A DNA stretch of 64,000 bases from Mercurialis annua (GCF_937616625.2 NC_065573.1:18925001-18989000), one strand, 5' to 3'. Positions 33,461 through 46,787 are shown, counted from the stretch's first letter. Program-made: numbers and translations. The notes: generated by a model from the letters alone, not told the origin.

Positions 33461-35356
33461 TGTCACGACCCGAATTCCACCCTAATCCAAGTCACGACCG
33501 GTGCTAGGGAATGGGAATGGTTGTTCCGAAACCCGTAGCAAGCCTAGAACCTCTAGAAATTTTTCGCAAATATTATTAAAAGATCGCACCTCGCGTACGA
33601 TCCGTTTTCAGAAAATACCATTAAAACTTTTCTCTTTTAACAAAACACATTTCTGAAAACACACATATATGCGAAATCTGATTTTCAGAAGTACTGGTTG
33701 GATAACCTCGTTATCTCAACCCTCGCTTCCTTCTGAAAACCTGGCGTGGTGATTACTGGAAAACCAGGGACTTATCTTTCGCTTGCCTTAACACATATGC
33801 ATCCCTGTTCCAGACCACACGCCACCGTTAATATGTTCAATAAAATAAAGCGGACACCTCTGCGTCTCGCAACGGTGGTATTAAACATATTAAAATACAC
33901 AGCGGACCGGTTACACATAGCCGGCGTATTTAAAACATACTGTTTTTGACCCTCACAAAAACCCAAGAGGCCGACTCGGTAACTAGATACAATATGCCAC
34001 TAAGCAGCCACCCAAAAGATATACACATGCACTAGATCCTATCAGAGTATCTAAACAGAGGACTAGTGGCACGGCTGCTGGCATATCACACTTATACTAT
34101 TGCAGCATACTAAGAGTACAAAATCCTACGTACATTACCAAAGAAGAGCTTTCCTGAAGAAGGGATTTGGAAGCTCGACTAACCTCAAAGCTCGTTTCCT
34201 GAAAAATGGGAAACAACAACGGGGTCAGAAATATAAATATTTCTGAGTGAGTAAACAGTTTACAGGTAAATACCAAAATCGCATAATATATATAAAACAG
34301 TTATATATAAAAAATATTACCAATACGTTGATCCATATGAAACCCTAGTCCACAATTTTCCTTATAGACATACTCTTATCACGAGCTTATAGACAACAGA
34401 ATAAAGACCGTGACCCGAGTCACTGCCGTCCAATTCTGTATCTCTGGTACCTGGACCGTAATCATGAAACTGCCATCGCGGTTTTACCGGCGACCGTAAC
34501 TGTATTACTGTCGTCTCAGGGTTTACCCGTGAAGTCAGGGCATCTACTTTCCCAATGACTTACACGACAGACATACCTCTATACCTCGACAGAAGTATAT
34601 CTAGAAATCGGTGTTGGTGATCACGCAACCCTATTGCCGCCCAATAGGTAGCTCGTTCCAATGGACCTCTCTTGGCTAGTTTATACTATTGCGATTATGG
34701 ATTTAAAACAGTTGAATACTGATATTCAAAAGTAAACACGTAAACTCACAATACTGCTAAGTAACTACTTAGCCCTGCCGTATGTGGGACAGACTCCCTA
34801 GAGTCCTGGTCTGACTGCTGGACAACTAGTCGGATCAAACATACAAAACACACAAGACAACACATCAATACTTGTTTCCAATATAAATATCTAGGTTCCG
34901 AAACCTAAGTTTAGGCTAACATGTAGCACTTAACACGTATGGTCTCGTTCTTTTTAAAATTATTTAAACTGTTTTCATCTCAAGAAAACATTTAAACTTT
35001 ACTCTAGAAGTCCTTTTAGGTATAACAATACCTAATTAAAATCATTTAATAGTATAGACTTGATTGCCAAAACAATTCATAGTCGTATACTAATTATTTA
35101 GCAACATCGTTTGCTAAATCTTTTAAACTGGTTAAACGTCGACTTTAACTCTTTTAAAGTCCTTTTTAAACGTTTAACTTTACTTTTAAAATCTCATTTT
35201 AAAAGTCTTTGACTTATGTTTAAAAATATTTATTTAAAATATTTTAGTTTCGGTCAGACAACACATTGAGTTACTTGGCGAAAACATTTCAAAATCGCCC
35301 CTCGAAAGTCCGCCGAAAAAGTCCGGAAAAGTCCCTACGCACACGTCCCGCTAAGT

Positions 35357-35465
35357 CACTGTGCGTCCGCACGTGACTGGCTGTGCGTTCGCACAGCTAG
35401 CTGTGCGTTCGCACAGCTGACTAGCCGTGCGTTCGCACAGCTTGCTGTGCGGGCGCACAACAAGT
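35357..35465. repeat. Palindromic GC-rich array in the left LTR
   Basis: CTGTGCGTTCGCACAG, a perfect inverted repeat, occurs about three times. Degenerate units flank it (CTGTGCGTCCGCACG, CTGTGCGGGCGCAC). The right LTR (43050-43086) has only one palindrome plus the final degenerate unit. Confidence 0.85.
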
Positions 35466-36325
35466 CAGCCCCGGGAATTTCGATTCCCGGGCTGTTCCGA
35501 CGTGTTCCTTTTTTCCAAAAATGTCAAAAAACGCCCTATTTTAACGTCCTAATACACGTATACACAATCCAATCACAATTCGAACGTATATTTCAATCGT
35601 TCGATACGGTAACCGTTTATAAACGAATATATATTCGAAATATATCGAAATATATTAAAATAAACGTTTAATACGGGTTTAATACCTCGATTACTCGAGT
35701 AATTGTCGAAGAAACGGAGTTAGAATCGAAAACCGGACGGATCGGCTCGAAACCGTAACGTTGCCGCACACTCAGAGAGCATAGCAGCTCTCCATTTCTT
35801 TCATTTGAAAGAAATGGGCTCAGATGCCCTAATATGGCTCTCAAATGTTATATATATAGATTCAGTTAAAGTGCTCTTTAGTACTAGCTCAATCATGCAC
35901 TTTAAACCAACTTCTAAACTAGTCGTCCGTAGCCCAAACGGAAACGACTTTCAAATTTCGTAAAATTTTACCAAAAATCTAATAAAATATAGTAAGAATA
36001 AAAATATAATTTTTATTCTTATCCGACTTATATTTTATTCTTAATAAATCTCTAAAGATTTATGAGGTCCAAATTAGCCCCACTTGATTAAACTTTCTAC
36101 GTCCAAATTTCATGAAATTTTGACGATAGCTTCGTCAAATTATTTCGCGAATAATGACACCAAAATTATTCTCTCGGGGCTTATAAATTATTTTATTTTA
36201 ATTTGGACTAATAAATTATACTTAATTAGTTAATAATTGAAAACTAATTAAAGTAAAAGTTTAGGGATTAAAAGAAACATTTTTCCTTACTTTCCCCTCA
36301 CTCATAACCGCCTCACCTATAATTC

Positions 36326-36433
<108 letters not shown>

Positions 36434-36769
36434 TAACTTATATTCGTTAATAACACGTCGAGACTTCCGAGTTTCGACATTTTAATTTCGGGTTTTTATC
36501 TGAAATATTAAACTCTCCAATAAGAGTGGTATATTGATATATTAATTATCAATATATTTTTATCTTACGACTTTAGTCGTATTTCTGGTTCTATTAGTCC
36601 CGTCATATTCTTTTATTAAAATTTAAATTCTCAATTTAAATTTTAAACTCCTATTATTACGATATAATCTTAGGAATACTTATAAATTAAATTTACGCTT
36701 AAATTTAATTTACGTATTCCCGGCTAATAAAAGCTTTACACGTAGCTTATAAAAATACGGGGTATTACA

Positions 36770-36782
36770 TTCTCTCCCCCTT
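36770..36782 (-). promoter_or_regulatory. Polypurine tract of the LARD-like element
   Basis: On the minus strand AAGGGGGAGAGAA directly abuts the LTR start TGTAATACC. This is the expected plus-strand priming site and fixes the element's orientation. Confidence 0.85.
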
Positions 36783-39700
36783 ATATAAATTCGTCCTCGA
36801 ATTTACATACACTTTTTGTTTTACTTATATAGCCAACAATACTCTTCCATTTCATGTTCTATGCTTTTCACAGCATAAACATTACTGCTGTTGTCTGTGG
36901 CATAACTGCTGTCGACTATGGCACAACTGTTGGCCACTATAGCACAACTATGCACAGCTCACTAACTACTTTTTTTCTATCAATTTTTCCATCTCTACTT
37001 TACTTGTCCTTATAGACCGTATACTTTCCTCTACTAGTATACGAACACCGGTTATCTAAACCTTGCAGTTCTTCTTTGACCGCGTCTTATATCTCTCAAT
37101 CATTTTCCATCTCCTCTCATTGTACTTTTATTTATAGGTTTCTAACCTATCACCTTGACTTATGTTATCAGAAGTCTTGGTATTCATTAACCTCGAATTA
37201 TTCCTTTATGTTACTTCTTTTTGGGCCTACTTTGGCTATCCGGATCGCTTATCATGAAGCGTCCGTTTACCAAATAAATTTGGTATTCTTATAGTTGGCA
37301 ATGCGTTCTACAACTTCCGTTTAGACTTCGAGTTAAGATTCTTTCTCGAAAGTCTCGGAAATCGATCTCAAAGTTGCCTCTTCGAGCAAATTTTGAGAGG
37401 GAGACTGCTAAACTGCCGTCATGGCTATTGTCGAAGCCAATGAACCAAGCATTTAAACCAGTCTTTTTCCAAATATTATTTCAAATTCCCATATTTTGAC
37501 ATTCAATCTACAACTTCCGTGAAGAGTCGAACTTAATCCGACCTCTTTTCGGTTTCCGAAATCGTCCTTGAAGTTGGCTACTAGCCAAGCTTATATTTTT
37601 TAATACATCTTATTACCTTTCCTATTCGTTGTACTTCTTTACAGACAGTACAAACTTTAAACTCACTTCTGGGATATCAACTGATTATTAAGTCTTATGA
37701 TATCACCTTTTGAATTCACTTTTCCTTTTTTCTCCCTTGAACTCTCTAGTTCATTTTTATTATTGATTGTACATTTTATTGTACCTCTTATAACTAAGAT
37801 TTTTAATCTTATTATAAATTTTTTCGTATCTTTTAACCACTTTAGGGTAATGTTGGTTAAGTATTTTAATCTTTAATCTTACCCTCTTCATCTGTTGGAA
37901 CTCCTGTTCCATAAACAGACTACTCTTCCTTAACATCCTTTACACTCTCTTATAATTCTATATCTTGTATAGAATGTCTTTTATCTTCTCATGATTCTAT
38001 ATCTTGTATAGAATGTCTACTAATTCCTTATCAATCTATAGTAACTTCCTGTTACAGATTGAATTACTGGTTTCCTCTCATACTAATGATGTGGTCATCT
38101 AGGTGTATGTGTAGATTATAACCTAACTATCTCCCCTGTAGAACATCTTCTAACTTGCTCCACAGTCACCGCAAAACTGTGTTTCGTCACTAGTTTTCGG
38201 TATATCCAAGGTTAATTAGATTTCTTAACCTCTTTTGTATACACACCTAGCTTCCTTGTTCACAGCTAACAGTTATCATAACTGTACTATAGCTGTTACT
38301 ATCGTGTTTAATTAACTGACTATCAACTTAAGCTCCGTTTTCAAAATATTTCATTTTGAAAACAAAATGTTTATTAAACATTTTTCCACTTTTAATCGGC
38401 CATACTTTACACATTTCTGGCCCGACATTCAATGTACATGTACACTACATGTATATTCCGTTACCAGACAGCCTAGATCTCATAGTCATAAGGCTCGGTT
38501 CTCGGAATTTTCATCTTTTGAAATTGTTGTCTCAACACAATTTTCATTACATAAATATATGGAGCTCATGTCGATAATTCCAAGTTAATTAAAGTTTATA
38601 CTTCTTATCGTTGTCACTTACATTTTTGGCTTACTGCCAAAATTCACGCAAGTTCCACGACAATATCTTCATCATCGAGCATTGTCTACCTCTCTGTTCG
38701 ACGATCGCAACGGCTAAAACTTAGATAACCGTCTTGGGATTGTCATATCCCAATATCAAACTGATCTAACGGTTCGAACACAAGTTATTAGGGTTTTATT
38801 ATACCCTGCTAGTTTCCAGATAACTTCTGAAACTCACTTGTCCAATTTACTATCTCCATCTTCATTACACCTTGATAACATTTTTATCTAATGTTGGTTC
38901 AAGGTTTGATATACTTTTTAAGTATATTATTTATTTGTTATATGGTTTATTAATCATTTTCTTAATGAATATCTGTTAACACGACTTGACAACTCCGTTA
39001 GTCGTTAACATATTCATTGATCCTCTTTATTCATATCAGAACTAGTAGTGTACCTACCTAGTTCTGAGAATACTCACACTTCCTTTATCACCTTCCTTTT
39101 AGATGTTTCATTGTTGTTTATCATTTTAGTGCTGAGGTTTACTCTTCTCAGACTTATGAATTTTGGTTTATCTAACCACTCGTATGGATTTAAGAGATAT
39201 GTCCATTACTAACATCTGTTCTGTTTGTAAGACTGATCTCCAATCCGTTTAATTAAACACGTGCGTATGACTTTGTTCACATATAGTTACTTGAAGTCAA
39301 ACAAACCGAGTCGTGTTCAATTAGATCCTACTCTCTTATCTTAATCGCAACAATTTCTATCGTTTACTCTCGAACTTTTACTTACTATAAAAGTTCATCA
39401 CTAGACTTGTGTCAGTCTATTTCTGAGTAAGAATATAGATTCTCACTCTCTCTACTCTTCCCATACTTTCATTAATCTCTAATGTCTCGGTATGAAACAC
39501 TAGAATTTAGGTCTTTATTATTTATTCTTATAATACAACTGTTATTCTTTATCCCTTTTTCCCATCTACCTTGTCACTATCACAGAGTTTTCGTTTGAGA
39601 AAATACAGTTTTGTCTCGCGTACACTGACGCTTAACAAATACAAATCAATTTGTCAGACAAATACAATTTATCTCATCTGAGATAATTATAATTTGTCCT

Positions 39701-40264
39701 GCCTGCAGGCCTTTTTAAATCTCACTTTTCAAACAAATTGTGAATTCTCGAATTCACGGTTCAAAACTTTTTCATACAATTGTGCTTCAGGGTGATGACA
39801 CCTCTCATCCCCAAGGAGTTGCTATTTCAATCCACTTTTTATTGATATACTGATATATCAATTTATATGATGCATGCCCTAATCAAAATCATTTTATGTA
39901 TATATATGATATATATAAAATTCAGGTATGCTTCTTCTATAGTGATTTTTGCAACATGCACCTTTAATGCATCTGAGCACAATTATATGTTCAACTGTAA
40001 AACAAAACTTTAATAAGTTTCTTTCAAACTACTTCTCTGTGCCATTTCAAGGTTTCCTAATCCTCACATTAGGCTTTATTGTTCTTTATTTAACATTCAT
40101 CTTTTATGTTATTATTCATCGTCAGGCTGCTTATGAACAATTATTATTCATTCATATGTGTGTTCTTGTTTAAGGATATTCATTATTTGTACTTTATGCT
40201 TTCTTAGTTTTAGTATCTCATACTAAAACACATAAATGTACTTACTTAAACGTAAGACACATAT

Positions 40265-40612
40265 CTAAATGATACCTGAGGATGATTGTTGAGGCGGTAA
40301 TGCCTTTCGAATCATCAGACCTTTTCCCCGTTCGCATCGGCGTATAACTATCCCTTTCTGGATATTTCTCAGATGGTTCACCTCTGCTAAGTACTTCTCT
40401 AGCCTAAACCCTATATAGGATGATACAACAGTAGATTCAAACACTGAATCAATACTGTCATCAATAACATCTATGTTTCCCATTAATCTTTCCAGATCCT
40501 CTAATTCAATAGCATCATCGTCTGTATCCATCTTATCAACTGAAGCAAAATCTTCAGCCTCTAATGGATTATCAGGCACGACATGCGGCTGAGCTCGACT
40601 AGGCCCAGACAT
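40265..40612 (-). CDS. Hypothetical 115-aa acidic protein in gag position of the LARD-like element
   Basis: The open frame extends upstream to 40729, but the Met at 40612 (MSGPSRAQPHV) looks like the better start. The N-terminal half is strongly acidic (FASVDKMDTDDDAIELEDLE). The C-terminal half is basic (VIRRCERGKGLMIRK) and ends in Gln/Ser residues. There is no zinc knuckle, protease motif or membrane segment. It lies about 540 nt downstream of the PBS, where gag would start, so it could be a gag N-terminal remnant or an element-specific protein. I do not recognise it. Whether it is translated is unknown. Confidence 0.4.
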   Translation of the reverse strand: MSGPSRAQPHVVPDNPLEAEDFASVDKMDTDDDAIELEDLERLMGNIDVIDDSIDSVFESTVVSSYIGFRLEKYLAEVNHLRNIQKGIVIRRCERGKGLMIRKALPPQQSSSGII

Positions 40613-41148
40613 GCTGAAACACATGTGGCCATAACGCAAGTAGCCGATATAACAGTTATAGAAAAACACATTTTCATATAACAGATAACACCTTATAAAC
40701 ACATATAAAATAAAACACATAGCAATCACACATATAGTTCAGAGAAAATCTAACTATTTTCTCGAACAAACGATTCTTCTGGAATCTTCGCCTCGTTCTG
40801 TATTCGAACAGAATCAACTTTCTTGAATACTGGTCAATTGATCTGACCATTTCGTACTACACTAATAGCGCGTCTCGAACACAGGAACATCTCATATGTT
40901 CCCTTATTAGTATCGCGTTTCAAACACAAGAACATCTCATATGTTCCTGATCAAACATCACATATACACTATACAAGTATACGGATTGCTACTTATAGAT
41001 GAATGATTTTAACAACTGAAAACTGATCAAGACATGACTCGAATCCTATGTTGCTGCAATAGTCTACTAGGAATCCTTACCAATCCTAACATAACTTACT
41101 TATCAGTATCAGCAACAGTACTTCGGATAATCGAGTACGTAAAATGTT

Positions 41149-41160
41149 GCTCTGATACCA
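41149..41160 (-). promoter_or_regulatory. Primer-binding site (initiator tRNA-Met type)
   Basis: TGGTATCAGAGC on the minus strand, complementary to the 3' end of plant initiator tRNA-Met. It is separated from the 5' LTR end by a few bases (AACG). Confidence 0.9.
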
Positions 41161-41164
41161 CGTT

Positions 41165-44100
41165 TGTCACGACCCGAATTCCACCCTAATCCAAGTCAAG
41201 ACCGGCGCTAGGGAATGGGAATGGTTGTTCCGAAACCCGTAGCAAGCCTAGAACCTCTAGAAATTTTTCGCAAATATTATTAAAAGATCGCACCTCGCGT
41301 ACGATCCGTTTTCAAAAAATACCATTTTTAACAAAACACATTTCTGAAAACACACATATAGGCGAAATCTGATTTTCAGAAGTACTGGTTGGATAACCTC
41401 GTTATCTCAACCCTCGCTGCCTTCTGAAAACCTGGCGTGGTGATTACTGGAAAACCAGGGACTTATCTTTCGCTTGCCTTAACACATATGCATCCCTGTT
41501 CCAGACCACACGCCACCGTTAATATGTTCAATAAAATAAAGCGGACACCTCTGCGTCTCGCAACGGTGGTATTAAACATATTAAAATACACAGCGGACCG
41601 GTTACACATAGCCGGCGTATTTAAAACATACTGTTTTTGACCCTCACAAAAACCCAAGAGGCCGACTCGGTAACTAGATACAATATGCCACTAAGCAGCC
41701 ACCCAAAAGATATACACATGCACTAGATCCTATCAGAGTATCTAAACAGAGGACTAGTGGCACGGCTGCTGGCATATCACACTTATACTATTGCAGCATA
41801 CTAAGAGTACAAAATCCTACGTACATTACCAAAGAAGAGCTTTCCTGAAGAAGGGATTTGGAAGCTCGACTAACCTCAAAGCTCGTTTCCTGAAAAATGG
41901 GAAACAACAACGGGGTCAGAAATATAAATATTTCTGAGTGAGTAAACAGTTTACAGGTAAATACCAAAATCGCATAATATATATAAAACAGTTATATATA
42001 AAAAATATTACCAATACGTTGATCCATATGAAACCCTAGTCCACAATTTTCCTTATAGACATACTCTTATCACGAGCTTATAGACAACAGAATAAAGACC
42101 GTGACCCGAGTCACTGCCGTCCAATTCTGTATCTCTGGTACCTGGACCGTAATCATGAAACTGCCATCGCGGTTTTACCGGCGACCGTAACTGTATTACT
42201 GTCGTCTCAGGGTTTACCCGTGAAGTCAGGGCATCTACTTTCCCAATGACTTACACGACAGACATACCTCTATACCTCGACAGAAGTATATCTAGAAATC
42301 GGTGTTGGTGATCACGCAACCCTATTGCCGCCCAATAGGTAGCTCGTTCCAATGGACCTCTCTTGGCTAGTTTATACTATTGCGATTATGGATTTAAAAC
42401 AGTTGAATACTGATATTCAAAAGTAAACACGTAAACTCATAGTACTGCTAAGTAACTACTTAGCCCTGCCGTATGTGTGACAGACTCCCTGGAGTCCTGG
42501 TCTGACTGCTGGACAGCTAGTCGGATCAAACATACAAAACACACAAGACAACACATCAATACTTGTTTCCAATATAAATATCTAGGTTCCGAAACCTAAG
42601 TTTAGGCTAACATGTAACACTTAACACGTATGGTCTCGTTCTTTTTAAAATTATTTAAACTGTTTTCATCTCAAGAAAACATTTAAACTTTACTCTAGAA
42701 GTCCTTTTAGGTATAACAATACCTAATTAAAATCATTTAATAGTATAGACTTGATTGCCAAAACAATTCATAGTCGTATACTAATTATTTAGCAACATCG
42801 TTTGCTAAATCTTTTAAACTGGTTAAACGTCGACTTTAACTCTTTTAAAGTCCTTTTTAAACGTTTAACTTTACTTTTAAAATCTCATTTTAAAAGTCTT
42901 TGACTTATGTTTAAAAATATTTATTTAAAATATTTTAGTTTCGGTCAGACAACACATTGAGTTACTTGGCGAAAACATTTCAAAATCGCCCCTCGAAAGT
43001 CCGCCGAAAAAGTCCGGAAAAGTCCCTACGCACACGTCCCGCTAAGTCACTGTGCGTTCGCACAGCTTGCTGTGCGGGCGCACAACAAGTCAGCCCCGGG
43101 AATTTCGATTCCCGGGCTGTTCCGACGTGTTCCTTTTTTCCAAAAATGTCAAAAACGCCCTATTTTAACGTCCTAATACACGTATACACAATCCAATCAC
43201 AATTCGGACGTATATTTCAATCGTTCGATACGGTAACCGTTTATAAACGAATATATATTCGAAATATATCGAAATATATTAAAATAAACGTTTAATACGG
43301 GTTTAATACCTCGATTACTCGAGTAATTGTCGAAGAAACGGAGTTAGAATCGAAAATCGGACGGATCGGCTCGAAACCGTAACGTCGCCGCACACTCAGA
43401 GAGCATAGCAGCTCTCCATTTCTTTCATTTGAAAGAAATGGGCTCAGATGCCCTAATATGGCTCTCAAATGTTATATATATAGATTCGGTTAAAGTGCTC
43501 TTTAGTACTAGCTCAATCATGCACTTTAAACCAACTTCTAAACTAGTCGTCCGTAGCCCAAACGGAAACGACTTTCAAATTTCGTAAAATTTTACCCAAA
43601 AATCTAATAAAATATAGTAAGAATAAAAATATAATTTTTATTCTTATCCGACTTATATTTTATTCTTAATAAATCTCTAAAGATTTATGAGGTCCAAATT
43701 AGCCCCACTTGATTAAACTTTCTACGTCCAAATTTCATGAAATTTTGACGATAGCTTCGTCAAATTATTTTGCGAATATTGACACCAAAATTATTCTCTC
43801 GGGGCTTATAAATTATTTTATTTTAATTTGGACTAATAAATTATACTTAATTAGTTAATAATTGAAAACTAATTAAAGTAAAAGTTTAGGGATTAAAGAA
43901 AACATTTTTCCTTACTTTCCCCTCACTCATAACCGCCTCACCTATAATTCATTTTTTTTTTATATATTTATTTATTATATATATATATATATACTATATA
44001 TAAAAGCACGGATGGGGGGAGGGGACAGGCAAATTTACTGAATAATCCTTTTCAGTTTATTACTAAATAAAGGTTTTATAGTCATTAACTAATTAGTTAT

Positions 44101-44901
44101 TTAATTAATCACTATTATAATTAAAGTCCTAATTAGAATAGGTAGCTAAATTATCTCCAATTTAATTTTTAGTATGTAAAAAATAACTAAATTGTCTCCA
44201 AATTAGTAGGAATATCTATCTTTTAGTTTAATTGAACTATAAAATTAAAACACTGTTTTTGGTCAATATATTATATTTAAATTTCAATCTTATTATTTTT
44301 AAAGATATTATTAATAAAATTAAGTTAATTATTTAAATATGCTTATTATAAAACCAAAAGAAAAATAAATTCAGTATGGAAAAAAAATTTAATAACCGGA
44401 TATATTATATTTATTTTTACAAATTTTTTTAACTAATTTAATATTAATTATAAAAAAAATATTGATATAATTATAATAAATTTACAAATATGTACATTGA
44501 CGAGTTACGTTACGAGCCACGTGCATAGCACGTAATGCGAAACTAGTATATATATATATATATCTTAACTTATATTCGTTAATAACACGTCGAGACTTCC
44601 GAGTTTCGATATTTTAATTTTGGGGTTTTATCCGAAATATAAAACTCTCCAATAAGAGTGGTATATTGATATATTAATTATCAATATATTTTTATCTTAC
44701 GACTCTAGTCGTATTTCTGGTTCTATTAGTCCCGTCATATTCTTTTATTAAAATTTAAATTCTCAATTTAAATTTTAAACTCCTATTATTACGATATAAT
44801 CTTAGGAATACTTATAAATTAAATTTACGCTTAAATTTAATTTACGTATTCCCGGCTAATAAAAGCTTTACACGTAGCTTATAAAAATACGGGGTATTAC
44901 A
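41165..44901 (-). repeat. Right LTR (5' LTR in element sense)
   Basis: 3737 bp. It is about 430 bp longer than its sister because a 553-bp Helitron-like element interrupts its TA tract (43994-44546), partly offset by fewer palindromic and TA units. Otherwise it is almost identical to the left LTR; long stretches such as the one matching 33740-34740 show no difference by eye. Confidence 0.9.
43994..44546 (+). mobile_element. Non-autonomous Helitron-like element in the LTR TA tract
   Basis: Absent from the sister LTR, which gives an empty site. It starts near CTATATATAAAAGCACGG and ends with hairpin ACGTGC-ATA-GCACGT (44519-44533), nine bases, then CTAG|T (44543-44547). There are no TIRs and no clear TSD, as expected for Helitrons inserting between A and T. 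The exact 5' base is blurred by the TA repeat, and a canonical TC start is not seen. Confidence 0.7.
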
Positions 44902-44906
44902 GAGTC
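44902..44906. repeat. 5-bp target-site duplication (right)
   Basis: GAGTC directly after the right LTR terminus, identical to 33456-33460. Confidence 0.85.
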
Positions 44907-45085
44907 TAAGAAAATATAAATAATAATTAAAATCATTCCCCAAATCTAGAGAGTACTAGACACCACATATACTAGCACAAACATCAAATCAAGCCAAAGA
45001 ATAAGCCAAACATAGAGTAATCACCCATATTTAGTCCAATGCCAAAGTTATACAACAATCAAGTTAAATTGAGTTCCCGTTTCAA

Positions 45086-45534
45086 TATTTTTAATTATTT
45101 AAACAAAATTACTCCTATTAGAATATGTCGTTTCTTTAATATATAAAATTATTTAAACTATTTTCAAATACTCTAATCATTAATAAATTATATAAATTTA
45201 TATTATTTATATTAAAATAATTATAATTTATTTTAAAAAAATCATAATTTATTTTAAAAATCTAAATAAATTTAAAGTAAATATTGATTTTGATAAAAAA
45301 ATGATTATTAATATTTTTATTAAATATAATATGATAAAATATAATATAATGTATTTATTCATTTAATAAATAAAAATAAAAATTATGTCATTTACAGTTG
45401 TTTTATATATAAAAGCCAACAACTAATCAAATCTCACTAAAATATATGGTTAATCAGTTATCAGCTATCAACCAACAGCTAGCAATAGTTACTGGCTAGA
45501 AAAGAAACAGTTGAACCAAACAGGACCAAAATAT
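45086..45534 (-). mobile_element. Truncated copy of the CTGTTTGGTTCA-ended element
   Basis: On the minus strand it starts GGTCCTGTTTGGTTCAACTG and continues collinearly with 52732 onward: GCTGATAACTGA-type repeats, then GTGAGATTTGATTAGTTGTT and AAATTACTCCTATTAGAATA. It ends near 45086, where the copy at 53170 continues, so one terminus is missing. The terminal motif resembles Harbinger/Tourist-type elements. Confidence 0.65.
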
Positions 45535-45834
45535 AACATTTCACCTACTGACAATCCATCTTAAATGCTATATTTAATAATCAGTGGACTTTTTTATTGT
45601 CTAAAGTATACGAGTGGACCATTAACATTAAAGATAGATCCATTTTACATGTTTCTCTATTAGATCTGAACAATTGTACTACAAGAATGGTTGGATTGGC
45701 CAGCTTCGATTATGGCCCCAGTTCCGCCCATAGTGAATAGGTTAATTGACACTCGGTATTAAATTACTGTGTTGCTAAAATTACACTGAAAAAGGGGTAA
45801 TTTAACGGTCTATCTCACCAGAAATATTTGTCTG

Positions 45835-46038
45835 AACCTAATTCGTCACGTAGGATTATAAAACTATCCATTAAATATATGACACGTGGCGTAATTAAAT
45901 ATTATAGCCAATCATTAAATATAATTAATTAATGATCTTTTAATTAGAATTAAATGCTATTTTGTGATTGGCTATGACATTTAATTACGTGTCATATATT
46001 TAATAGATGATTTATACTTTTACGTGGCGAACTAGGTT
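45835..46038. mobile_element. Palindromic MITE
   Basis: Arms AACCTAATTCGTCACGTA and its mirror TACGTGGCGAACTAGGTT, with inner pairs CATTAAATATATGACACGTG and ATAGCCAATCA. It is an almost complete foldback. The outer boundary and TSD are not resolved. Confidence 0.7.
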
Positions 46039-46256
46039 ACCTAGTTGGGGATTGAAACATCAAATTGATTACTTTTCTAAAAATATCGTTACAGATGATA
46101 TGCAATCTATTGTAATGTCTGACTTATAGTTGCAATAATACTCCTTTTCCTCTAAAAAAAAATACTTAAATTGGTCTATTTGTAATTATCAAATCAATTT
46201 AAAAAAATTAAGTGCTGAATTAGAAGACAATAGTTGACATTTTACCAACATATAAC

Positions 46257-46490
46257 ATGAGTATAGAAAAAGTATATATACCAGAAAAAATTGCACATGC
46301 TGCCCTAAAATTAGTTTCTTTAACTGGTAAAAGTAGTTTACAAAAGTTAGATAATGTAGTTGCGGCAATTTATGACGTTGCTGCCGTGGCTGTAAAAAAG
46401 ACTTCCATTTACTCTACCGTATATCTAGAATCATGTTGGACATTATGGTAGTTGAAGCTAATTATGGAGAAACTTGTGATATGTATAGGC
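46257..46490 (+). pseudogene. Possible relic of a senescence/ERD7-type domain gene
   Basis: The frame 46257-46451 reads LVSLTGKSSLQKLDNVVAAI, then DVAAVAVKKTSIYSTVYLE. After a one-base shift, MVVEANYGETCD follows. The spacing of LxxLD, DVA, KTSxxST and a tyrosine-glycine-glutamate block recalls the plant senescence domain (PF06911), where a similar order ends in a RYGEEA-type block. The rest of such a protein is absent. This is recognition by pattern only, and the fragment could be unrelated. Confidence 0.3.
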
Positions 46491-46688
46491 TTTACGATTG
46501 ATAAGGAATTTTATTTTTAAGATAAAATAAATTTATGGTGATCGAATGTTATGAATAAAAAATAATTTTTTTTATCAGAAATGATATTTTTTTTATAAAT
46601 ATTATGCGATACATCATTTCTAAATAGAAGAAATTCTTAGATAGACCGAGTCTAACACGTCATCCGTAGACTAAGACACTCATAATGC

Positions 46689-46787
46689 TACCTCGTTAAA
46701 ATGATGGCAATATCGTAATAATTGTGCAATAAATGCATTCAAATCTTAATGGTGATATTACGATATTGCCATCATTTTAATGAGGTG
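46689..46787. repeat. Near-perfect 32-bp inverted repeat
   Basis: The left arm 46689-46720 and right arm 46757-46787 pair at about 30 of 32 positions around ATGATGGCAATATCGTAATA, with a loop of about 36 nt. It lies about 620 bp upstream of the ABCG gene. Probably a small MITE core; no TIR or TSD was settled. Confidence 0.7.

Noticed and set aside
33746..33966. Open frames of 64-67 aa repeated identically at 41437-41657
   Set aside because: They are repeated only because both lie in the two LTRs of one element. The frames on both strands overlap, and no initiation context or domain was seen.
42957..43295. 112-aa open frame in the right LTR
   Set aside because: The frame is broken in the sister LTR by copy-number change of the palindromic units and a one-base difference, so it is not conserved.
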